Assembly: GCA_013041835.1 (NCBI GenBank)
Contig: JABDRH010000143.1
Location: 1 to 16,209, forward strand
Reading direction: 5' to 3'
Source of the DNA: Desulfatitalea sp.
GTDB taxonomy: Bacteria > Desulfobacterota > Desulfobacteria > Desulfobacterales > Desulfosarcinaceae
Length of the DNA stretch: 16,209 bases
Part shown: positions 13,928 through 16,209 of the stretch, in pieces
How the letters are laid out: each line of letters starts with the position of its first letter
Position numbering within the stretch: position 1 is the first letter of the stretch
Made by a program: the position numbers and the translations under genes
The notes under the pieces: generated by a model
What the model was told of the DNA's origin: nothing
Database searches by the model: none
The model's input: only the letters and a program-made list of their open reading frames with translations

Positions 13928-16078
13928 ATGAATATAGATAACAGCTTTTCCGGTGCCGGATCAATAGAATCAAAGAACGCCTCGTCGTTTACGAAAATTC
14001 TTTTGAAATTAACGGCAAAATTCTTTGAAACGTCTTCAAGCAAATTCAGCAATGAAGTCGAAAATGAGCTAAAAATGATCGGAGACCATTTGGGGATTGA
14101 GTCTATGAGCATCGGCGTATTTTCAGATGACGAGACAGAGTTCTCAATCACCTATTCCTGGCTTGCTTCCGGCTCTCCGGTGGGCCGGCAGATTTCCTGC
14201 AAAAAGATCCCGTGGATCATGAATAAGATCATTAAAAAAGAGGCGGTTGTTTTGACCCGGCTTCAAGAAGATCTGCCTGAAGAGGCCTCGCGGGAAAAAG
14301 AATACCTACAGGCGCAAAACATAAAATCGGCTGTAATATTGCCGTTGATCGCGGGTGAATCTGTTCTAGGAGTGCTTGTTTTGGTTGCCTTTCGAAACGA
14401 GCGATACTGGTCCTATAAAGAGATTCAACAATTTCAAGAAATTGGAGAGGTTTTCGCATACGCGATGGAACGTCAAAAATCATTTGGCGATATTGATGAT
14501 CTTTTAAAATTTGAGCAGCTTGTATCGGAAATATCCGCTACATATATAAATCTGCCGGTCAGGAAAATAGAAAATGCAATCGAATACGGACTTTCACGAA
14601 TAGGTAAATTGCTGCAAGCTGACAGATGTGCCCTTTGGCAATTCTCGGAAGAAGAGGGTGTTTTTCGTCCCACATTAATATGGCAAAAAGAAGATATCAA
14701 ATCTGATCTGAATCGAGTCGTAAATACAAACATTGCTTCAGGAAGGCTCCAGTACTTATTTGACAAGTGGCTGAACGGGGAGAGTATTAAAACGAAAACA
14801 CCTGATGATCTACCCGAAGAAGCATCATTGTTCAAGGAGCTTGAGCTTGAAATTCATGCCAAATCTCACCTTTCAGTCCCTTTCTCGGTTGGCGGGACGA
14901 TTTTAGGGGCGATTACCATCGTGACGACCCGCTCTTACAGAGTCTGGCCCGACAAACTGACCAACAGACTCAGGCTGCTTGGGGAGATCTTCGGAAATGC
15001 GCTGATGCGAAAGCGAAAAGAGCAGGAATTGATCAATGCATACCAAGAAATAAAACGGTTAAAAACTGAAATTGAGGATGACTGCATATACCTTCAAGAA
15101 GAGATCAAGATGACTCACAATTTCAGCGAAATTATCGGTCAAAGTCGCCAATTGAAAAAGGTTCTATTCGATATAGAGCAAGTCGCCCCGACCGATACCA
15201 CTGTTCTTGTCCTGGGTGAGACCGGCACGGGAAAGGAGCTCATCTCGCGGGCCATTCATAATACGAGCGGGCGCAAGGATCGCCCCTTGATCAAATTAAA
15301 TTGCGCCACCCTTCCTGCCAACCTCATCGAAAACGAGTTGTTCGGTCATGAAAAAGGCGCTTTTACCGACGCCTCCGCTAGTCATAAAGGACGATTTGAG
15401 CTTGCCAATGGCACCACCATTTTCTTGGATGAGATCGGTGAACTGCCCTTGGCGTTACAGGCCAAACTGCTAAGGGTGCTGGAGGATGGTCAATTTGAAC
15501 GTTTGGGAGGGCGCACAACGATAAAAACGGATGCTCGCGTCATCGCAGCCACCAACCAGGACCTTGAAGAAAAAGCCAAGGATGGCAGATTCCGCCGCGA
15601 CCTCTGGTATCGATTAAGCCCTTTCGTAATCAAATTACCGCCCCTTCGGGAACGTAAAGAAGATATTCCAATGCTGGTCAACTGGTTTGTGAAGATATAT
15701 TGTACAAAGTTGGGAAAACCGATCCAATCCTTTTCCGCCCGATCGATTAAAAAGCTCCAAGGATATGATTGGCCCGGTAATATCAGGGAGCTTGAACATG
15801 TCATTGAACGCGCCGTCATAAAATCCCGAGGTTCCACATTAAGCCTGTCGGATCGCTTTGATACTTCTTTAAAAAGTATCAAAGAAAACCGTTCAAACAA
15901 AACGCTCTCAGAGATTGAACGTGATTATATCATTCAAATACTTGCGCAAACCAAAGGGCGCGTTCACGGCCCAAATGGAGCCGCAAAAATATTAGGACTT
16001 AATCCGTCAACCCTGCGTTTTCGAATGAAGCGACTTGGAATTGAAAAACAAACCACCTATTCGAGAAAGAGCGCCTAA
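13928..16078 (+). CDS. Sigma-54-dependent transcriptional activator with two GAF domains
   Basis: A 716-residue enhancer-binding protein. Layout: GAF-like domain at about 25-180, a second GAF-like domain at about 195-360, a coiled-coil linker (about 363-395), an AAA+ domain at about 400-635 and a Fis-type helix-turn-helix at about 660-705. Seen: Walker A GETGTGKE (430-437), GAFTDA (477-482) where the sigma-54 contact loop is usually GAFTGA, Walker B IFLDEIG (498-504), AATN (540-543) and [10 protein letters not shown] (554-563). There is no phosphoacceptor receiver domain, so control is probably by a small ligand bound to the GAF domains. The gene is divergent from the catabolic operon and is its likely activator. 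The ATG at 13928 follows a run of eight G instead of a normal ribosome site, so the start is slightly uncertain. Confidence 0.92.
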   Translation: MNIDNSFSGAGSIESKNASSFTKILLKLTAKFFETSSSKFSNEVENELKMIGDHLGIESMSIGVFSDDETEFSITYSWLASGSPVGRQISCKKIPWIMNKIIKKEAVVLTRLQEDLPEEASREKEYLQAQNIKSAVILPLIAGESVLGVLVLVAFRNERYWSYKEIQQFQEIGEVFAYAMERQKSFGDIDDLLKFEQLVSEISATYINLPVRKIENAIEYGLSRIGKLLQADRCALWQFSEEEGVFRPTLIWQKEDIKSDLNRVVNTNIASGRLQYLFDKWLNGESIKTKTPDDLPEEASLFKELELEIHAKSHLSVPFSVGGTILGAITIVTTRSYRVWPDKLTNRLRLLGEIFGNALMRKRKEQELINAYQEIKRLKTEIEDDCIYLQEEIKMTHNFSEIIGQSRQLKKVLFDIEQVAPTDTTVLVLGETGTGKELISRAIHNTSGRKDRPLIKLNCATLPANLIENELFGHEKGAFTDASASHKGRFELANGTTIFLDEIGELPLALQAKLLRVLEDGQFERLGGRTTIKTDARVIAATNQDLEEKAKDGRFRRDLWYRLSPFVIKLPPLRERKEDIPMLVNWFVKIYCTKLGKPIQSFSARSIKKLQGYDWPGNIRELEHVIERAVIKSRGSTLSLSDRFDTSLKSIKENRSNKTLSEIERDYIIQILAQTKGRVHGPNGAAKILGLNPSTLRFRMKRLGIEKQTTYSRKSA

Positions 16079-16081
16079 AGA

Positions 16082-16209
16082 ATGGATCAAAATAGAGCAG
16101 AAATTTCTTGGACGCAGCTGCTGACGCAGCTTCCCGGGCGCGACGCCGCCGTGGATGTCATCGGTCCCCAAGAGACGGGGGCTGCACTCGCCACGGCCCA
16201 GGTGTACCG
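16082..16209 (+). CDS. Start of an unidentified gene, cut by the window edge
   Basis: An open frame begins at an ATG three bases after the regulator stop and remains open to the last base, giving 42 residues. It starts MDQNRAEISWTQLLTQLPGR and continues through DAAVDVIGPQETGAA. Base composition becomes clearly more GC-rich than in the regulator. The near-overlap with the regulator stop suggests co-transcription. Too little is present to name a family, and the ribosome site (AAAG) is weak. Confidence 0.4.
   Translation, partial: MDQNRAEISWTQLLTQLPGRDAAVDVIGPQETGAALATAQVY

Overview
The window looks like a catabolic island from an anaerobic or facultatively anaerobic Gram-negative bacterium, most plausibly a sulfate-reducing Desulfobacterota. 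This placement is inferred from three things: outer-membrane proteins, a sigma-54 activator, and a CoA-based degradation gene set with no oxygenase. No rRNA, tRNA, transposase gene or CRISPR array is visible. Twelve coding sequences run on the minus strand in one direction. One regulator, and the start of a following gene, run divergently on the plus strand.

Reading the minus strand in its own direction, the first block (12953 to 7441) is a five-gene catabolic operon. It encodes an unrecognised 217-residue protein, a crotonase-fold hydrolase resembling 6-oxocamphor hydrolase, a beta-keto acid cleavage enzyme (BKACE, DUF849), an SCP2-type thiolase and a benzoate-CoA-ligase-family enzyme. The hydrolase keeps all five residues known to matter in 6-oxocamphor hydrolase. 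A consistent reading is oxygen-independent retro-Claisen opening of a cyclic 1,3-diketone, CoA activation of the acid product, and shortening by the thiolase and BKACE. The substrate is unknown.

The second block (7200 to the left edge) is an envelope module. It holds a 53-codon small ORF, a DUF1302 outer-membrane barrel, a DUF1329 periplasmic protein, an HXXEE-domain membrane protein, a 40-codon small membrane protein, a YCF48-like beta-propeller and an MMPL/RND transporter cut by the window edge. DUF1302, DUF1329, YCF48 and MMPL genes recur together beside catabolic genes for hydrophobic compounds, and probably move the substrate or a lipid-like molecule across the envelope. The HXXEE gene and the two small ORFs are additions that are less often noted.

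The 974-base gap between the divergent transcripts (12954-13927) has no credible gene but is rich in dyad symmetry. It holds a 178-bp end-to-end imperfect palindrome with 25-bp terminal inverted repeats flanked by TTA (MITE-like), a 70-bp nested inverted repeat, a GC-rich hairpin, and several AT-rich palindromes built on GCAATAT/ATATTGC. These last could be enhancer sites for the divergent tandem-GAF sigma-54 activator (13928-16078). A weak -24/-12 candidate lies upstream of the catabolic operon. A further gene begins three bases after the activator and leaves the window.
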